From Lysobacter antibioticus (GTDB lineage: Bacteria; Pseudomonadota; Gammaproteobacteria; Xanthomonadales; Xanthomonadaceae): a DNA stretch of 54,921 nt. The notes beneath the pieces were generated by a model. It was not told the DNA's origin, ran no database searches, and worked only from the letters and a program-made list of their open reading frames with translations. Location: NCBI RefSeq assembly GCF_000731095.1, contig NZ_JMTZ01000020.1, positions 1-54,921 on the forward strand. Direction: 5' to 3'. Below, piece after piece: positions 18,439 through 28,636 of the stretch (position 1 is the stretch's first letter; each line of letters begins with the position of its first letter). Both the position numbers and the translations under genes were made by a program.

Positions 18439-20381
18439 CCTTCACTCCGCTTGCGATCGGGTGCCGCAACCGCGGCCCCCTGCTTCTTGCCGCCCGTCGC
18501 CGCCACAGCGGCGCCCTTTTGGATAGTGCCCGTAACCGCGGCCTCGGCGGGCGCGTCCAGCCCGTGCAAGGCGGCGTAGATGCGCTCGGCCAGGGCTTCG
18601 TTGACCCCCTCGACCCGGGAAATTTCCTCGATCCCGGCGGCCTTCAGGCCGCCCAGACCGCCGAAATGCCGCAACAGATTAGCGCGCCGACGCGGTCCGA
18701 TACCGGGAATGTCTTCCAGCCTACTGCTGTTGCGGGCCTTCTGGCGACGCCCCCGATGGCCGGTGATGGCGAAACGGTGCGCCTCGTCGCGAACCTGCTG
18801 GACCAGCTGCAGGGCCGGCGATTCGGCGCCCGGGCGGACCACCCGGCCGTCCGGGAGCAGCAGTTCTTCATCGCCGGGACGGCGGGCCGGGCCTTTGGCC
18901 ACGCCCACCAGGATCAGCCCCTCGACCCCCAGCTCGTCCAGGGCAGACCGGGCCTGGGCCACCTGTCCGGCGCCACCGTCGATCAGCAGCACGTCCGGCA
19001 CCACCCCGTTTTCCTCGACCGCACGCCGGAACCGGCGCGAAATCGCCTGGTTCATGGCGGCGTAGTCGTCGCCCTCGACGATGCCGGCGATGTTGTAGCG
19101 GCGGTACTGGCCGCGTACCGGCCCCTCGGCATCGAACACCACGCACGAGGCCACGGTGGCCTCGCCCATGGTGTGGCTGATGTCGAAACACTCGATCCGG
19201 GCCGGCAGCGACGGCATGCCGAGCAGGTCGCGCAGTGCCTCGGCGCGTGCGAGCTGGGCGGCGTGGCTGGTCAGTTCGGTGCCGAGCGCGAGCTCGGCAT
19301 TGCGCCGCGCCATGTCGAGATAACCGGCGCGTTCGCCGCGCACGTTGCATTTGATCTGGACCCGGCGCTCGCCCGAACTCGACAGCGCATGCTCGAGCAA
19401 TTCGCGATCGGGCAGGTCGCGATCGAGCACGATCTCGCGCGGCGGCGGTTGCTCGGCGTAGTACTGCGAGACGAACGCGGCCAGCACTTCCTCGGGGTTG
19501 TCGCTGCCGTTGGTCTTGGGAAAGAACGCGCGCGTGCCGAGGTTACGGCCATCGCGGAACGCCAGCAGCAGCACGCAGGCCGAGACGCCCTGCATCGCCA
19601 CCGCGAGCACGTCGAGGTCGGCGGCGCGGCCGTCGACGTATTGGCGCGCCTGCAGCGTGCGGATGCCGGTGATGAGGTCGCGCAGGCGTGCGGCGTCCTC
19701 GAAATCCAGGCGCATGCTCGCCTCTTCCATGCTCCGGCCGAGTTCGTCGGTGAGCTCGTCGCTGCGTCCGTCGAGCAGCAGCCCGGCGCGACGCACGCTC
19801 TCGGCATAGTCGCGCGCCGGCACCAGGCCGACACAGGGCGCACTGCAACGGCCGATCTGGTGCTGCAGACAAGGCCGCGAGCGATTGCGGAACACGCTGT
19901 CCTCGCAGCTGCGCAGGCGGAACAGCTTGTGCATCAGGTTGAGCGTGTCGCGCACCGCGCCGACGCTGGCGTAAGGACCGAAGTAGCGGCCCGGGATCGC
20001 GCGCGGCCCGCGGTGCATGGCGATGCGCGGCCAGGCTTCCTGGGTCATCAATACGTAGGGATAACTCTTGTCGTCGCGCAGCAGCACGTTGTAGCGCGGC
20101 TTGAGCGACTTGATCAGCTGGTTCTCGAGGATCAGCGCCTCGGCCTCGGTGCGGGTGACCGTGACCTCCATGCGTACCGTCTGCGACAGCATCGACATGA
20201 TGCGCGTGGACTTCGGCGTGGCGTTGAAATAACTCGATACGCGGTTGCGCAGCGCCCCGGCCTTGCCGACATAGAGCACGTTGTCGTCGGCGCCGATCAT
20301 GCGATACACGCCCGGCGCGGTGCTCAGATGCTTGACGAAGGCCTTGCCGTCGAACGCTGCGGGCTGGGAGGCGGTCGTCAC
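18435..20381 (-). CDS. uvrC: Excinuclease ABC subunit C
   Basis: A 648-residue nucleotide-excision-repair endonuclease that makes both incisions in the UvrB-DNA complex. The GIY-YIG-type nuclease domain is at the N terminus (PGVYRMIGADDNVLYVGKAG, about 23-42), with the Cys-rich linker (CEDSVFRNRSRPCLQHQIGRCSAPC). A UVR motif binding UvrB, the RNase-H-like C-terminal nuclease (IECFDISHTMGE, VLLIDGGAGQ) and a tandem helix-hairpin-helix (LEDIPGIGPRRRANLLRHFG, RVEGVNEALAERIY) follow. An unusual ~35-residue Ala/Lys tail (TIQKGAAVAATGGKKQGAAV) extends past the HhH. The start is GTG at 20379-20381, preceded by GAGGG; a longer frame would need an upstream ATG without family similarity. Confidence 0.96.
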   Translation of the reverse strand: MTTASQPAAFDGKAFVKHLSTAPGVYRMIGADDNVLYVGKAGALRNRVSSYFNATPKSTRIMSMLSQTVRMEVTVTRTEAEALILENQLIKSLKPRYNVLLRDDKSYPYVLMTQEAWPRIAMHRGPRAIPGRYFGPYASVGAVRDTLNLMHKLFRLRSCEDSVFRNRSRPCLQHQIGRCSAPCVGLVPARDYAESVRRAGLLLDGRSDELTDELGRSMEEASMRLDFEDAARLRDLITGIRTLQARQYVDGRAADLDVLAVAMQGVSACVLLLAFRDGRNLGTRAFFPKTNGSDNPEEVLAAFVSQYYAEQPPPREIVLDRDLPDRELLEHALSSSGERRVQIKCNVRGERAGYLDMARRNAELALGTELTSHAAQLARAEALRDLLGMPSLPARIECFDISHTMGEATVASCVVFDAEGPVRGQYRRYNIAGIVEGDDYAAMNQAISRRFRRAVEENGVVPDVLLIDGGAGQVAQARSALDELGVEGLILVGVAKGPARRPGDEELLLPDGRVVRPGAESPALQLVQQVRDEAHRFAITGHRGRRQKARNSSRLEDIPGIGPRRRANLLRHFGGLGGLKAAGIEEISRVEGVNEALAERIYAALHGLDAPAEAAVTGTIQKGAAVAATGGKKQGAAVAAPDRKRSEG

Positions 20382-20779
20382 GAGGCCCTCGCTTGCGAGT
20401 AAGCGCGAACGCTCGCGACGAGGCCGGGCGCGGCACAGGCAGGCATCGCCCACGTGCCGGCGATGGCGCGGAGGTGAGCGTTCGGACAGGCGGGCGCGGT
20501 GGCGGGCATCGGCAGATCGGGGAACCGGAAACGGAGGACCGGGTTCTGGATTGGGTTGATTATGCGCGAGCGCAAGGGCCCGAACCGGGCCTTGGGGCCG
20601 AATGCATCGGGGAACGGCCCGGACGGCAAGGCGGTCGTGCCGCGAACGGCAAATCCGTGTGCGCCATGGCGGTGGCCCGGCCCGGCGAGTCTGCGGCGCT
20701 TGGTTCGTTGCTGCCGCCCCGCCCCATCCGCATCGACCGGCGCCGGCGCGGTGCCGGAGCCTGTCGCCTCATCGGGCGA
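20382..20779. other. 398-bp intergenic region upstream of uvrC
   Basis: No gene is supported and no strong hairpin or repeat unit was seen. It should contain the uvrC promoter on the minus strand. A TGATTATGC patch near 20557 is the only AT-richer element. Confidence 0.4.
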
Positions 20780-21256
20780 TCAACGCAGATGCAGTTCTTC
20801 GCGCAGGCGTGCGATCGCGCCGTCGGCGGCGCGGTCGAGCAACTGGAACACGTGCTCGAACTGGGCCGGCCCGCCGGTGTAGGGATCGGGCACTTCGCCT
20901 TCGGTTTCCAAACCGCACCAATCCAGCAACAGCGCGGTGCGCGCCCTGGCGCCGCGCGGCGCGCGGGCACGGACATCGCGCAGGTTGGCGCGGTCGGCGC
21001 ACAGCAGCCAGTCGAAGTCGGTGTAGTCCGACGCGGCGAGTTGGCGCGCGCGCAGGCCGGAGATGTCGACGCCGTGCTCGGCGGCGTTGGCGATCGAACG
21101 CCGGTCCGGCGGCTCGCCGACGTGCCAGTCGCCGGTGCCGGCCGAATCGAGCTCGACCCGCCCGGCCACCGACGAGGTCTCGATGCGGGCGCGCAGCACG
21201 CCCTCGGCGACCGGCGAGCGGCAGATATTGCCGAGGCAGACGATCAGCAGGCGCAT
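20780..21256 (-). CDS. Low-molecular-weight protein-tyrosine-phosphatase
   Basis: A 158-residue phosphatase of the LMW-PTP family. The P-loop CX5RS is C7-LGNIC-R13-S14 right after the first strand. The general-acid aspartate is in VPDPYTGG. These enzymes dephosphorylate tyrosine on polysaccharide co-polymerases or kinases. It starts two bases before the kdsB stop, so it is the next gene in the lpxK-kdsB run, an arrangement also known in pseudomonads. Confidence 0.93.
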   Translation of the reverse strand: MRLLIVCLGNICRSPVAEGVLRARIETSSVAGRVELDSAGTGDWHVGEPPDRRSIANAAEHGVDISGLRARQLAASDYTDFDWLLCADRANLRDVRARAPRGARARTALLLDWCGLETEGEVPDPYTGGPAQFEHVFQLLDRAADGAIARLREELHLR

Positions 21257-21258
21257 GC

Positions 21259-22041
21259 TCAGGCGCCCTCTCCCGCCGCGCGGCCGGCCAGATGCGCTTC
21301 GGCGCGGGCGAGATCTTCGGGGGTGTCGACGCCGGGCGGGAACGGCTCCGGGGTGATGCCGACGGCGATTCGGTAGCCGGCTTCGAGCGCGCGCAATTGC
21401 TCCAGCGATTCGATCTGTTCGAGCCGGCCCGGCCGCAGCTTGGCGAACTTGCGCAGGAAACCGGCGCGATAGCCGTAGATGCCGATATGGCGCAGCCATT
21501 CGCCGCCGCCGGGCATGCGCTCGCGGTCGTTGGCGAAAGCGTCGCGCGGCCACGGAATCGGCGCGCGGCTGAAGTACAGCGCATCGCCGTTGCCGGCACG
21601 CACCAACTTGACCGCGTTCGGATCGAACAAGACCTCGACTTCGGTAATCGGCGCGGCCAGGGTCGACATCTCGGCGTCGCTGTCGCGCAACGCGGTCGCG
21701 GTGGCGACGATGCCCGAGGCCGGCGCGAAGGGTTCGTCGCCCTGCAGGTTGACGATCACGGTGTCGTCGCGCCAGCCGGCGATGTCGGCGCACTCGGCGA
21801 GGCGGTCGGTGCCGGAGGCGTGTTCGGTCGAAGTCATCGCCACCTGCACGCCACTGCCTTCGAGCGCACGCGCGATGCGTTCGTCGTCGGCCGCGACCCA
21901 GACCTCGCGCGCGCCGGCCGCGAGGGCGCGCCGGGCGACGTGCAGGACCAGCGGCTCGCCTGCCAGCTCGCGCAGGGGTTTGCCCGGCAGACGCGAAGCC
22001 GCGTAGCGGGCGGGAATGGCGACGACGAAATCCTGGGACAT
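21259..22041 (-). CDS. kdsB: 3-deoxy-manno-octulosonate cytidylyltransferase
   Basis: A 260-residue CMP-KDO synthetase, activating KDO with CTP for lipopolysaccharide inner-core synthesis in the cytoplasm. The nucleotide-binding start [27 protein letters not shown], and [13 protein letters not shown] and VNLQGDEPF are all classic motifs. Length is normal. It overlaps nothing upstream: a 269-bp gap with a 15-nt tandem repeat separates it from lpxK. Confidence 0.97.
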   Translation of the reverse strand: MSQDFVVAIPARYAASRLPGKPLRELAGEPLVLHVARRALAAGAREVWVAADDERIARALEGSGVQVAMTSTEHASGTDRLAECADIAGWRDDTVIVNLQGDEPFAPASGIVATATALRDSDAEMSTLAAPITEVEVLFDPNAVKLVRAGNGDALYFSRAPIPWPRDAFANDRERMPGGGEWLRHIGIYGYRAGFLRKFAKLRPGRLEQIESLEQLRALEAGYRIAVGITPEPFPPGVDTPEDLARAEAHLAGRAAGEGA

Positions 22042-22109
22042 GTTCGCTCCAACGGTCGCGGCTGGCCGCGAGAAATTCGATGCGCGCGTGCGGCGCAGGA
22101 CAAGCTTAC

Positions 22110-22169
22110 GTCAGGCCGGCTTAGGTCGGGCCGGCTTGGATCAGGCCGGCTTGGATCAGGCCGGCTAGC
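22110..22169. repeat. Four tandem copies of a 15-nt unit
   Basis: Units at 22110-22124, 22125-22139, 22140-22154 and 22155-22169 match ATCAGGCCGGCTTGG with 0-4 mismatches. They lie in the kdsB-lpxK gap. Read on the minus strand they would encode a repeating A-G-L-I-Q, but the open frame is only about 35 codons and has no ribosome site. A degenerate copy of the dispersed palindromic repeat (22204-22229) follows. Confidence 0.85.
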
Positions 22170-22203
22170 TCGGGTTGGGTGCTGGCGAAGCGTATAGACG
22201 GAA

Positions 22204-22229
22204 GGGTCGCGGCTTGTGCCGCTGTCACC
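22204..22229 (-). repeat. Degenerate dispersed repeat unit
   Basis: GGGTCGCGGCTTGTGCCGCT matches the repeat core, but the CTCCTAC end is changed to GTCACC. It lies beside the 15-nt tandem repeat. Confidence 0.5.
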
Positions 22230-22310
22230 CTTGGAACTCCGGCGAGCCGGGGGCGCACGATGGCGCCTCGGGCGGATCGATGGACGCCGCCGGCGCGCCG
22301 CGGTGCAACG

Positions 22311-23354
22311 TCAGCGCGCGCCGCGCGCCGGCAGTTTGTCGAGCAACGAAACCCAGAACGCTTCCGGCAATTCGGCACGCACCGGCACGCTGTACTGCAG
22401 GTCCGAGGCGAACGCGCCCTCGCCCGCCAGCGGAATCTTGACCGCGTCCTTTTCGGTCATCAGCACCGGCAGGCGGCTGCCGAACTCGAAATCGGCGGCG
22501 CTGTAGCGATGATGATCGGCGAAGGCGTGCGGCACGATGGCGATGCCGAGGCTGCGCAGCATGCCGAAGTAGCGCTCGGGGTCGCCGATGCCGGCGACCG
22601 CGTGCACGCGCTGGCCGACGAAGGCGTCGAGCTTGAGCGGGCGGCCGCCGAGCAGCGGCAGCGCCTGGTCGGCGATCAATCGCATCGGCCATTCGCCGAA
22701 ACCGGTGGTCGCGGCGGCGGCGTCGCCGGCGAGGTTGGGCATGTTGACCACACGGAAATCGCATTCGGCGCCGCGTTCGGGCGGCTCGCGCAACGGTCCG
22801 GCCGGCAGCAATTGGCCGTTGCCGTAACGACGGCGGCCGTCGACGACTTCGATCTCGATGTCGCGGGCGAGGCGGTAATGCTGCAGGCCATCGTCGCAGA
22901 CGACGATGTCGCAGCCGGCGTCGGCCAGGGCTTTCGCGGCGGCGGCGCGGTCGCGGTCGGCGCGCAGCCTGGCGCCGGTGCGGCGCGCGATCAGCACCGG
23001 CTCGTCGCCGCCCACGCGCGGATCGGTGTCGCGCTCGACCCACAGCGGCGTGGCGATGTCGTCGCGGCCGTAGCCGCGGCTGGCCACGCCCGGGTTCCAG
23101 CCTTCCTGCTTCAAGCGCTGGACCAGGGCGATCGTCAGCGGTGTCTTGCCAGCGCCGCCGGCGGTGATGTTGCCGACCACGATCACCGGCACGCCGGGGT
23201 GGCGACGACGCTTGAGGCCTTTGCGGTACAGGGTGCGGCGCAGGTCGGTGACCGCGCCGTACAGGCCCGAGAGCAGGCGCGCATGCGCGGGCACCGGGAC
23301 GTCGCCGTACCAATACGCCGGTACATGCGGCTGCCGATCCGAGGCGCCGCTCAT
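22311..23354 (-). CDS. lpxK: Tetraacyldisaccharide 4'-kinase
   Basis: A 347-residue inner-membrane-associated kinase phosphorylating the 4' position of the lipid A precursor. The Walker A motif is [12 protein letters not shown] (61-72), after an N-terminal amphipathic region ([20 protein letters not shown]). [21 protein letters not shown] and LPAGPLREP are family signatures. The ATG overlaps the msbA stop by four bases (ATGA). Confidence 0.97.
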   Translation of the reverse strand: MSGASDRQPHVPAYWYGDVPVPAHARLLSGLYGAVTDLRRTLYRKGLKRRRHPGVPVIVVGNITAGGAGKTPLTIALVQRLKQEGWNPGVASRGYGRDDIATPLWVERDTDPRVGGDEPVLIARRTGARLRADRDRAAAAKALADAGCDIVVCDDGLQHYRLARDIEIEVVDGRRRYGNGQLLPAGPLREPPERGAECDFRVVNMPNLAGDAAAATTGFGEWPMRLIADQALPLLGGRPLKLDAFVGQRVHAVAGIGDPERYFGMLRSLGIAIVPHAFADHHRYSAADFEFGSRLPVLMTEKDAVKIPLAGEGAFASDLQYSVPVRAELPEAFWVSLLDKLPARGAR

Positions 23355-25099
23355 TCGGCTTCCCGGAACTGCATGCGGTGCAGATGCGCGTACAGACCGC
23401 CCTGGGCGAGCAATTCGCCGTGGCTGCCGCGCTCGACGATACGGCCCTGATCGAGCACCAACACCTGGTCGGCGTGCTCGATCGTCGACAGACGATGGGC
23501 GATGACCAAGGTGGTGCGATCCGGCATCAGGCGTTCGAGCGCGTCCTGGACCAGACGTTCGGATTCGGTGTCGAGCGCGGCGGTGGCCTCGTCGAGGATC
23601 AGGATCGGTGCGTCCTTGAGCATCGCGCGCGCGATCGCCAGGCGTTGGCGCTGCCCACCGGAAAGTTTGCCGCCCTTGGCGCCGATCGGCGTGTTCACGC
23701 CTTCCGGCAGGCGTTCGATGAACTCGCTGGCATTGGCGCCGCCGACCGCGCGTTGCAGGGCCTCGGCGTCGCTGTCCTGCAGTTCGCCGTAAGCAACGTT
23801 GGCCGCCACCGTGCCGTCGAACAGCATCACCTGCTGGCCGACCAGAGCGATCTGGCGACGCAGGTCGGCGAGGCGGTAGTCCTGCACGGGATGGCCGTCG
23901 AGCAGGATCTGCCCGGCCTCGGGGTCGTAGAAACGCGGGATCAGCTTGATCAGGGTCGACTTGCCGCTGCCGGAGCGGCCGACGATGGCGGTGACGGTGC
24001 CGGGACGCGCAACGAAACTGATGTCCGACAACGCCGGACGGTCCTGGCCCGGATAACGCGCAGTGACGTCGCGGAACTCGACCAGGCCCTGGCTGCGCGC
24101 GAGTTCGCGCGTGCCTTCGTCCAATTCGTCGGGAGCATCCAGCACGTCGAACAAGCGCTCGGCCGAGGCCAGGCCGCGCTGCAGCATGTTCTGCACGTTG
24201 GTGAGCTGACGCAGCGCCGGAATCATCGCCATCATCGACATCATCAAGGCGACGAAACCGCCGGCGCTGAGGCGCCCGGCGAAGGCTTCGTGGCTGGCGA
24301 CCAGCAGCAGCAAGGCCAGGCCGATCGAGCCCATCAGCTGGACCATGGCCGAGGCGATGCTGCGGGTGGATTCGACCTTGAGGCTGAGGCGCAGGTAGTC
24401 GTCGGCGATGGCGCCGTAGCGGGTCAGCTCGGTCGGCTGCGCGCCGTAGACCTTCACTTCCTGCTGGTTCGACAGCGCCTGATCGGCCGCGAGCAGCAAC
24501 TGCGCACCGCTTTCCTGGATCTTGTGGCTGATGCGGCGATAACGGCGGCCGACCTTGTCCATGACCCAGGCCAGCGGCGGCGCCATCACCGCGACGGCGA
24601 TGGTGACCTGCCAGCTCGTCCAGATCATCACGCCGAGCAGCGCGAGCGCCTGCAGCGACTGCTGGACCATGACCTTGAGCGCGTCGACCGCGGCCTGCGC
24701 GACCTGGTCGCTGTCGGAGCCCAGCCGCACCAGCATCGACGGCACCGGCTCGGTATCGAAGCGCGAACCCGGCAGGCGCAGGTACTTGCCGAGCACCTTC
24801 ACCCGCAGGTCGCGGGCGACGCCGCGGCCGGACTTGGCCATGTAGTAATCGGTGAGGTAACCGGCGAGACCGCGCAGCACGAACAAGGCGACGATGGCCG
24901 CCGGCAGCCAGATCGCCAACGCCGAGTTCTTGGCGATGAAGGTCTGGTTGATGATCGGTTCCATGATCTTGGTGAAACCGGCGCCGGCGGCGGCCTCGAT
25001 CACCATGCCGAGCGCGGCGATCCAGAGCAGTCCGCGGTAAGGCCGCGAGAATTCGAGCAACCGGCGGTAGGTCTGCCAGGGCGATGCGGTGGCTGTCAC
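23351..25099 (-). CDS. msbA: Lipid A export ATP-binding/permease protein
   Basis: A 582-residue homodimeric ABC exporter that flips lipid A-core across the inner membrane. A six-helix transmembrane domain covers about 20-310. In the nucleotide-binding domain, Walker [10 protein letters not shown] is 374-382, the signature LSGGQ is 479-483, and Walker B ILILDEA is 499-505. The start is GTG, overlapping the exbD stop (GTGA). It is coupled at both ends, to exbD and lpxK. Confidence 0.96.
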   Translation of the reverse strand: MTATASPWQTYRRLLEFSRPYRGLLWIAALGMVIEAAAGAGFTKIMEPIINQTFIAKNSALAIWLPAAIVALFVLRGLAGYLTDYYMAKSGRGVARDLRVKVLGKYLRLPGSRFDTEPVPSMLVRLGSDSDQVAQAAVDALKVMVQQSLQALALLGVMIWTSWQVTIAVAVMAPPLAWVMDKVGRRYRRISHKIQESGAQLLLAADQALSNQQEVKVYGAQPTELTRYGAIADDYLRLSLKVESTRSIASAMVQLMGSIGLALLLLVASHEAFAGRLSAGGFVALMMSMMAMIPALRQLTNVQNMLQRGLASAERLFDVLDAPDELDEGTRELARSQGLVEFRDVTARYPGQDRPALSDISFVARPGTVTAIVGRSGSGKSTLIKLIPRFYDPEAGQILLDGHPVQDYRLADLRRQIALVGQQVMLFDGTVAANVAYGELQDSDAEALQRAVGGANASEFIERLPEGVNTPIGAKGGKLSGGQRQRLAIARAMLKDAPILILDEATAALDTESERLVQDALERLMPDRTTLVIAHRLSTIEHADQVLVLDQGRIVERGSHGELLAQGGLYAHLHRMQFREAE

Positions 25100-25545
25100 C
25101 GCACCGTCCCCGCGGCGGCCTGAGCACCGGGTTGCGGCGGCGCGGTCGCGCTCATGATCCTGCGGAAACCGAGCTGGCCGAGCGCGTCGTAGACGGTGAC
25201 CACGGCCTGGTACGGCGTGCGCGCATCGGCGCGCAGCATGACCGTGCGGTCGCGGTCGCTGCCGGCGACCTCCGCTATCGTGGTCTTGAGCGATTCCAGA
25301 TCGTCGCGCAGCACCTCGCGGTCGCCGACGAAATAACGGCCTTCGGCATTCACCAGCACGATCAGGGCCTTGCTGGCGTCGCCGGAGGGCTCGCCGGTGG
25401 CGCGCGGCAGTTCGAGCTTGAGCACCGAGCGCGCGTCGAAGGTGGCGGTGACGACGAAGAAGATGATCAGGACCAGGATCACGTCGATCAACGGCACCAG
25501 GTTGATCTCGGGCTCATCGTCGGAGCGATGGTCGCGGATGCGCAT
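25096..25545 (-). CDS. exbD: Biopolymer transport protein ExbD/TolR
   Basis: A 149-residue protein with one N-terminal membrane helix ([23 protein letters not shown]) carrying the conserved Asp of the proton channel, and a periplasmic domain. Its partner ExbB lies 11 bases upstream. This exbBD pair sits between comEC and msbA, as in many gammaproteobacteria, with no tonB nearby. It could energise TonB-dependent uptake or an envelope process linked to lipid A. Confidence 0.93.
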   Translation of the reverse strand: MRIRDHRSDDEPEINLVPLIDVILVLIIFFVVTATFDARSVLKLELPRATGEPSGDASKALIVLVNAEGRYFVGDREVLRDDLESLKTTIAEVAGSDRDRTVMLRADARTPYQAVVTVYDALGQLGFRRIMSATAPPQPGAQAAAGTVR

Positions 25546-25556
25546 GCGTCGGCGCC

Positions 25557-26222
25557 TCAGCCGGCCTGGCCGGCCAGGCGCACCGGCGCGCGCGCCTCAT
25601 GCTGCTGGCGCGACTCGACCGTGCCCGGGGTCAGCACGTCGACCAGGGCGATCGCTTCGTGCTCCATCGCGACGATGTATTCGGCGATGCGGCCGCGGAA
25701 CCAGCGGTGGGCCATCAGCGCCGGAATGGCCACGATCATGCCGGTCGCGGTGCAGATCAGCGCCTTGCCGATGCCGCCGGCGAGTTGGTTGACGTCGCCG
25801 ATGCCGTGGTCGTTGATGACCATGAACATCTGGATCATGCCGACCACGGTGCCGAACAGCCCGAGCAGCGGGCCGGCGGCGGAAATGGTGCCGAGCGTGT
25901 TCAGGTAACGCTCCATGCGGTGCACGAGATGGCGGCCGACGTCCTCGATGCGCTCGCGGATTTCCTCGCGCGGGCGATGGCGGACGTCGAGCGCGGCGGC
26001 GAGCAGTTCGCCGAGCGGCGCGGTCGCGCGCAGCGACTCGATGTGGGCCGGGTCGAGCTTGCCGGTCGCGGCCCAGGCGCGGACTTCCTGGCCGAGCTGC
26101 GGCGGCAACACCGCCCTGCGACGCAGGGTCCAGAGGCGTTCGATGATGATCGCCAGCGCCACCGCCGACAGGATCAACAACGGAATCATCGGCCAACCGC
26201 CGGCCTTGACCAGTTCCAGCAC
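25557..26222 (-). CDS. exbB: MotA/TolQ/ExbB proton channel family protein
   Basis: A 221-residue three-helix inner-membrane protein: helix 1 about 13-30 (MIPLLILSAVALAIIIERLW), and helices 2-3 about 108-185 (LGTISAAGPLLGLFGTVVGMIQMF, GIGKALICTATGMIVAIPALMAH). It forms the proton-conducting pentamer with ExbD. It starts 27 bases after the comEC stop, in the same direction. Confidence 0.94.
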   Translation of the reverse strand: MLELVKAGGWPMIPLLILSAVALAIIIERLWTLRRRAVLPPQLGQEVRAWAATGKLDPAHIESLRATAPLGELLAAALDVRHRPREEIRERIEDVGRHLVHRMERYLNTLGTISAAGPLLGLFGTVVGMIQMFMVINDHGIGDVNQLAGGIGKALICTATGMIVAIPALMAHRWFRGRIAEYIVAMEHEAIALVDVLTPGTVESRQQHEARAPVRLAGQAG

Positions 26223-26249
26223 TCGCGAACCTCCGGCCTGTGGCCGACA

Positions 26250-28634
26250 TCAATCTGGCCGATAGGATAGCCCAGCGCCCGCACGCCGGGTCGCATCCCA
26301 CAGACGCGGGTGTGTCTGGCGTCGCGTTTCCACGGCGATGCCGCCGGCGCGCAGCCCCACTCGCAAGGCGCCATCGGCGGCGGTATCGCGGGTGCCCGCC
26401 CCCGCTCGCCGCCAGCGTTCCAGCACGTCCGCGCGCGGGTGGCCGAAGCGGTTGCCATGGCCGCTGGAGATCAGGGCATGACGTGCCCCGGTGGCGGCGA
26501 CGAAATCCGGGTCGGAAGAGCCGCCGCTGCCGTGGTGGGCGACCAGCACCACCTCGGCGCGCAGGCGCTCCTGCGGCGAAAGCCGGGCGCGGCGGACCAG
26601 ATCGCGCTCGATCACCTCGCCGATGTCGCCGGTCAACAGCGCCGCGCCGTGCCGGCTTTCGACCCGCAGCACGCAGCTCGATTCGTTGCCCAGGTAGGGA
26701 AAATGCCGGGGCGGGTGCAGGAAACGCAGGCGCACGCCGTCCCATTCCCAACTGCGCCCGGCCTCGCAGGGACGGGTGCGGATGCCCTCGAGCGCCTCGC
26801 CATCGACTTCGGGTGGCGCGAACACGGCCGGCGACGGAAACGCGCGCAGCACGCTGGCCACACCGCCGGCGTGGTCGTTGTCGCCGTGGCTGGCGACGAC
26901 ACGGTCGAGGCGGCGCACCCCGAGCGCATGCAGGGCCGGCACCACCGCGCGCTCGCCGGCGTCGAAACCGTCGCGCACCGAGGGCCCGCCGTCGAACAGC
27001 AGGCTGTGGTTCGCCGTGCGCACCAGCACCGACAAGCCCTGCCCCACGTCCACCACGACCAATTCGGCTTCGCCCGGCTCGGGCAGATGCCGGTCCGGCC
27101 ACAGCAAAGGCAGCCACAACAGCAGCGCCAGCGCCTTACCGGGCACGCCGCGCGGCAGCAGCAGCCAGAACGCGCCCAGCATCGCCAGCGGCAAGGCGAA
27201 CCAGGCCGGCTCCGGCAGCCACCACAGCGCCAGACCGCTGTCTGCCAGGGACTCGAACCCGGGCCAACTTGCGTCGAAACAAGCGGCGGCGCCGCGCCAG
27301 GCGAACTCGCCGGCGCCGGCGTGGAGCGCCTCCAGCCCGGTGCCGAGCAAGGCCAAGGGCACCACCACCAGGCTCCACCACGGCACCGCAATCAGATTGG
27401 CGAAAGGCCCGGCCAGGGAGGCCTGGCCGAATAACAGCACGCACACCGGCAGCAAACCCAGGCTCGCCACGCCCTGCGCGCTCAGGAACCCGCGCAACCG
27501 ATCGCGCCAGCCGGTCGCCGCCATCGAATCCGGCAGGCACCACAGCAGCCAGGCGACGCCGAGAAAGCTCAGCCAAAAGCCGGCGCCGAGCAAGGCCAAA
27601 GGATCGGCCAAGGCCATCGCGATCGCCGCCATCGCCAAGGTGTCGAAGGCATGAAAAGGCCGGCGCGACATGCGCAGCGCCGCGACCAGCGCGATCATCA
27701 GCCAGGTGCGTACGGTCGGCAGGGCGAAGCCGACCGCGGCCGCATAGGCCAAACCGCCGAGCATCGCCGCGACCGCCGCCGCGACCACCCCGGGGCAGCG
27801 CCGCCCCAGCGCGGGGAAGACACGCCATAACCGGCCCGCGAACAAGGCGAAGAAGCCCGCGACCAGGCCGACATGGAAGCCGGAGATCGCGATCAGATGA
27901 GTCAGGCCGTCGGCGCGCAGCACGCTCCAGTCGCGCTCGTCCAAGCCGCGGGTGTCGCCGAGCGCGAGCGCACGCACGAAGCGCGAAGACGGCGAACGCA
28001 CCGTCGCCGCGATGCGGTCGGAGATCGATTCGCGCCAGGCATCCAGCCCGCTCGCCTTGGCCAACAGCCGTGCGCGCTCCGGCTCGCGCAGGTAGCCGGT
28101 CGCGGCCAAACGCTGCATCAAGGCGTATTTTTCGGCGTCGGGACCGCCCGGGTTGCGCAGGCCGCGCGGCGCCCGCACCCGCGCCTGGAACCGCCAACGC
28201 TGGCCGGCCCGCAGCACGCGACGCGGTTCGAGTTCATCGTCGTACCAGGCCAATCGCAACAAGCGGCCGCGCAAGGGCTCGGGCTGCTGCGCGTTCTCGT
28301 CGACACGAAACAGAAAACGGCTGCGGCGCGGTTCGTGCTGCGGAAGATCGACGATGCGCCCGCTGACGACGACCTCGCGCCTCTCCCAATCCGACGGCAA
28401 CTGCAGGCTCAGCGCATAGGCCGCGTGCAGACTGGCGAGCGCGAACCCCAACACCGCCGCGGCGAGCCAGCGCCAGCGCGGCAAACGCCACCACGCGACG
28501 GCAGCGGCGATCAGGGCGGGTAACGAAACTCCCCACGGGCACGCATGCGGCAAGGCCAGTCCGGCACCGATGCCGGTCAGCAATGCGCAGGCGACGAGTT
28601 TTCCGAAGGGCGGCGTCCTTGCCGCGTCGTGCAT
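26250..28634 (-). CDS. comEC: DNA internalization-related competence protein ComEC/Rec2
   Basis: A 794-residue inner-membrane channel for single-stranded DNA uptake. It has an N-terminal helix block and OB-like domain (about 1-180), the competence domain with many helices (DGLTHLIAISGFHVGLVAGFF to about 500), and a C-terminal metallo-beta-lactamase-like domain (VVVDVGQGLSVLVRT, ASHGDNDHAGG, LVAHHGSGGSSDP) with metal-binding HGDNDH. All three parts are intact, so DNA uptake is plausible. The ATG is 2 bases after the lolD stop codon. Confidence 0.95.
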   Translation of the reverse strand: MHDAARTPPFGKLVACALLTGIGAGLALPHACPWGVSLPALIAAAVAWWRLPRWRWLAAAVLGFALASLHAAYALSLQLPSDWERREVVVSGRIVDLPQHEPRRSRFLFRVDENAQQPEPLRGRLLRLAWYDDELEPRRVLRAGQRWRFQARVRAPRGLRNPGGPDAEKYALMQRLAATGYLREPERARLLAKASGLDAWRESISDRIAATVRSPSSRFVRALALGDTRGLDERDWSVLRADGLTHLIAISGFHVGLVAGFFALFAGRLWRVFPALGRRCPGVVAAAVAAMLGGLAYAAAVGFALPTVRTWLMIALVAALRMSRRPFHAFDTLAMAAIAMALADPLALLGAGFWLSFLGVAWLLWCLPDSMAATGWRDRLRGFLSAQGVASLGLLPVCVLLFGQASLAGPFANLIAVPWWSLVVVPLALLGTGLEALHAGAGEFAWRGAAACFDASWPGFESLADSGLALWWLPEPAWFALPLAMLGAFWLLLPRGVPGKALALLLWLPLLWPDRHLPEPGEAELVVVDVGQGLSVLVRTANHSLLFDGGPSVRDGFDAGERAVVPALHALGVRRLDRVVASHGDNDHAGGVASVLRAFPSPAVFAPPEVDGEALEGIRTRPCEAGRSWEWDGVRLRFLHPPRHFPYLGNESSCVLRVESRHGAALLTGDIGEVIERDLVRRARLSPQERLRAEVVLVAHHGSGGSSDPDFVAATGARHALISSGHGNRFGHPRADVLERWRRAGAGTRDTAADGALRVGLRAGGIAVETRRQTHPRLWDATRRAGAGLSYRPD

Positions 28635-28636
28635 GT

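Noticed and set aside
18519-20402. 627-codon plus-strand open frame opposite uvrC
   Set aside because: Shadow of uvrC; no ribosome site or family motif, composition dominated by Ala, Gly, Val and Arg.
22121-22229. Possible 35-codon peptide made of AGLIQ repeats (minus strand)
   Set aside because: It is a by-product of the 15-nt tandem repeat and lacks a ribosome site; its start would lie inside a degenerate palindromic repeat.
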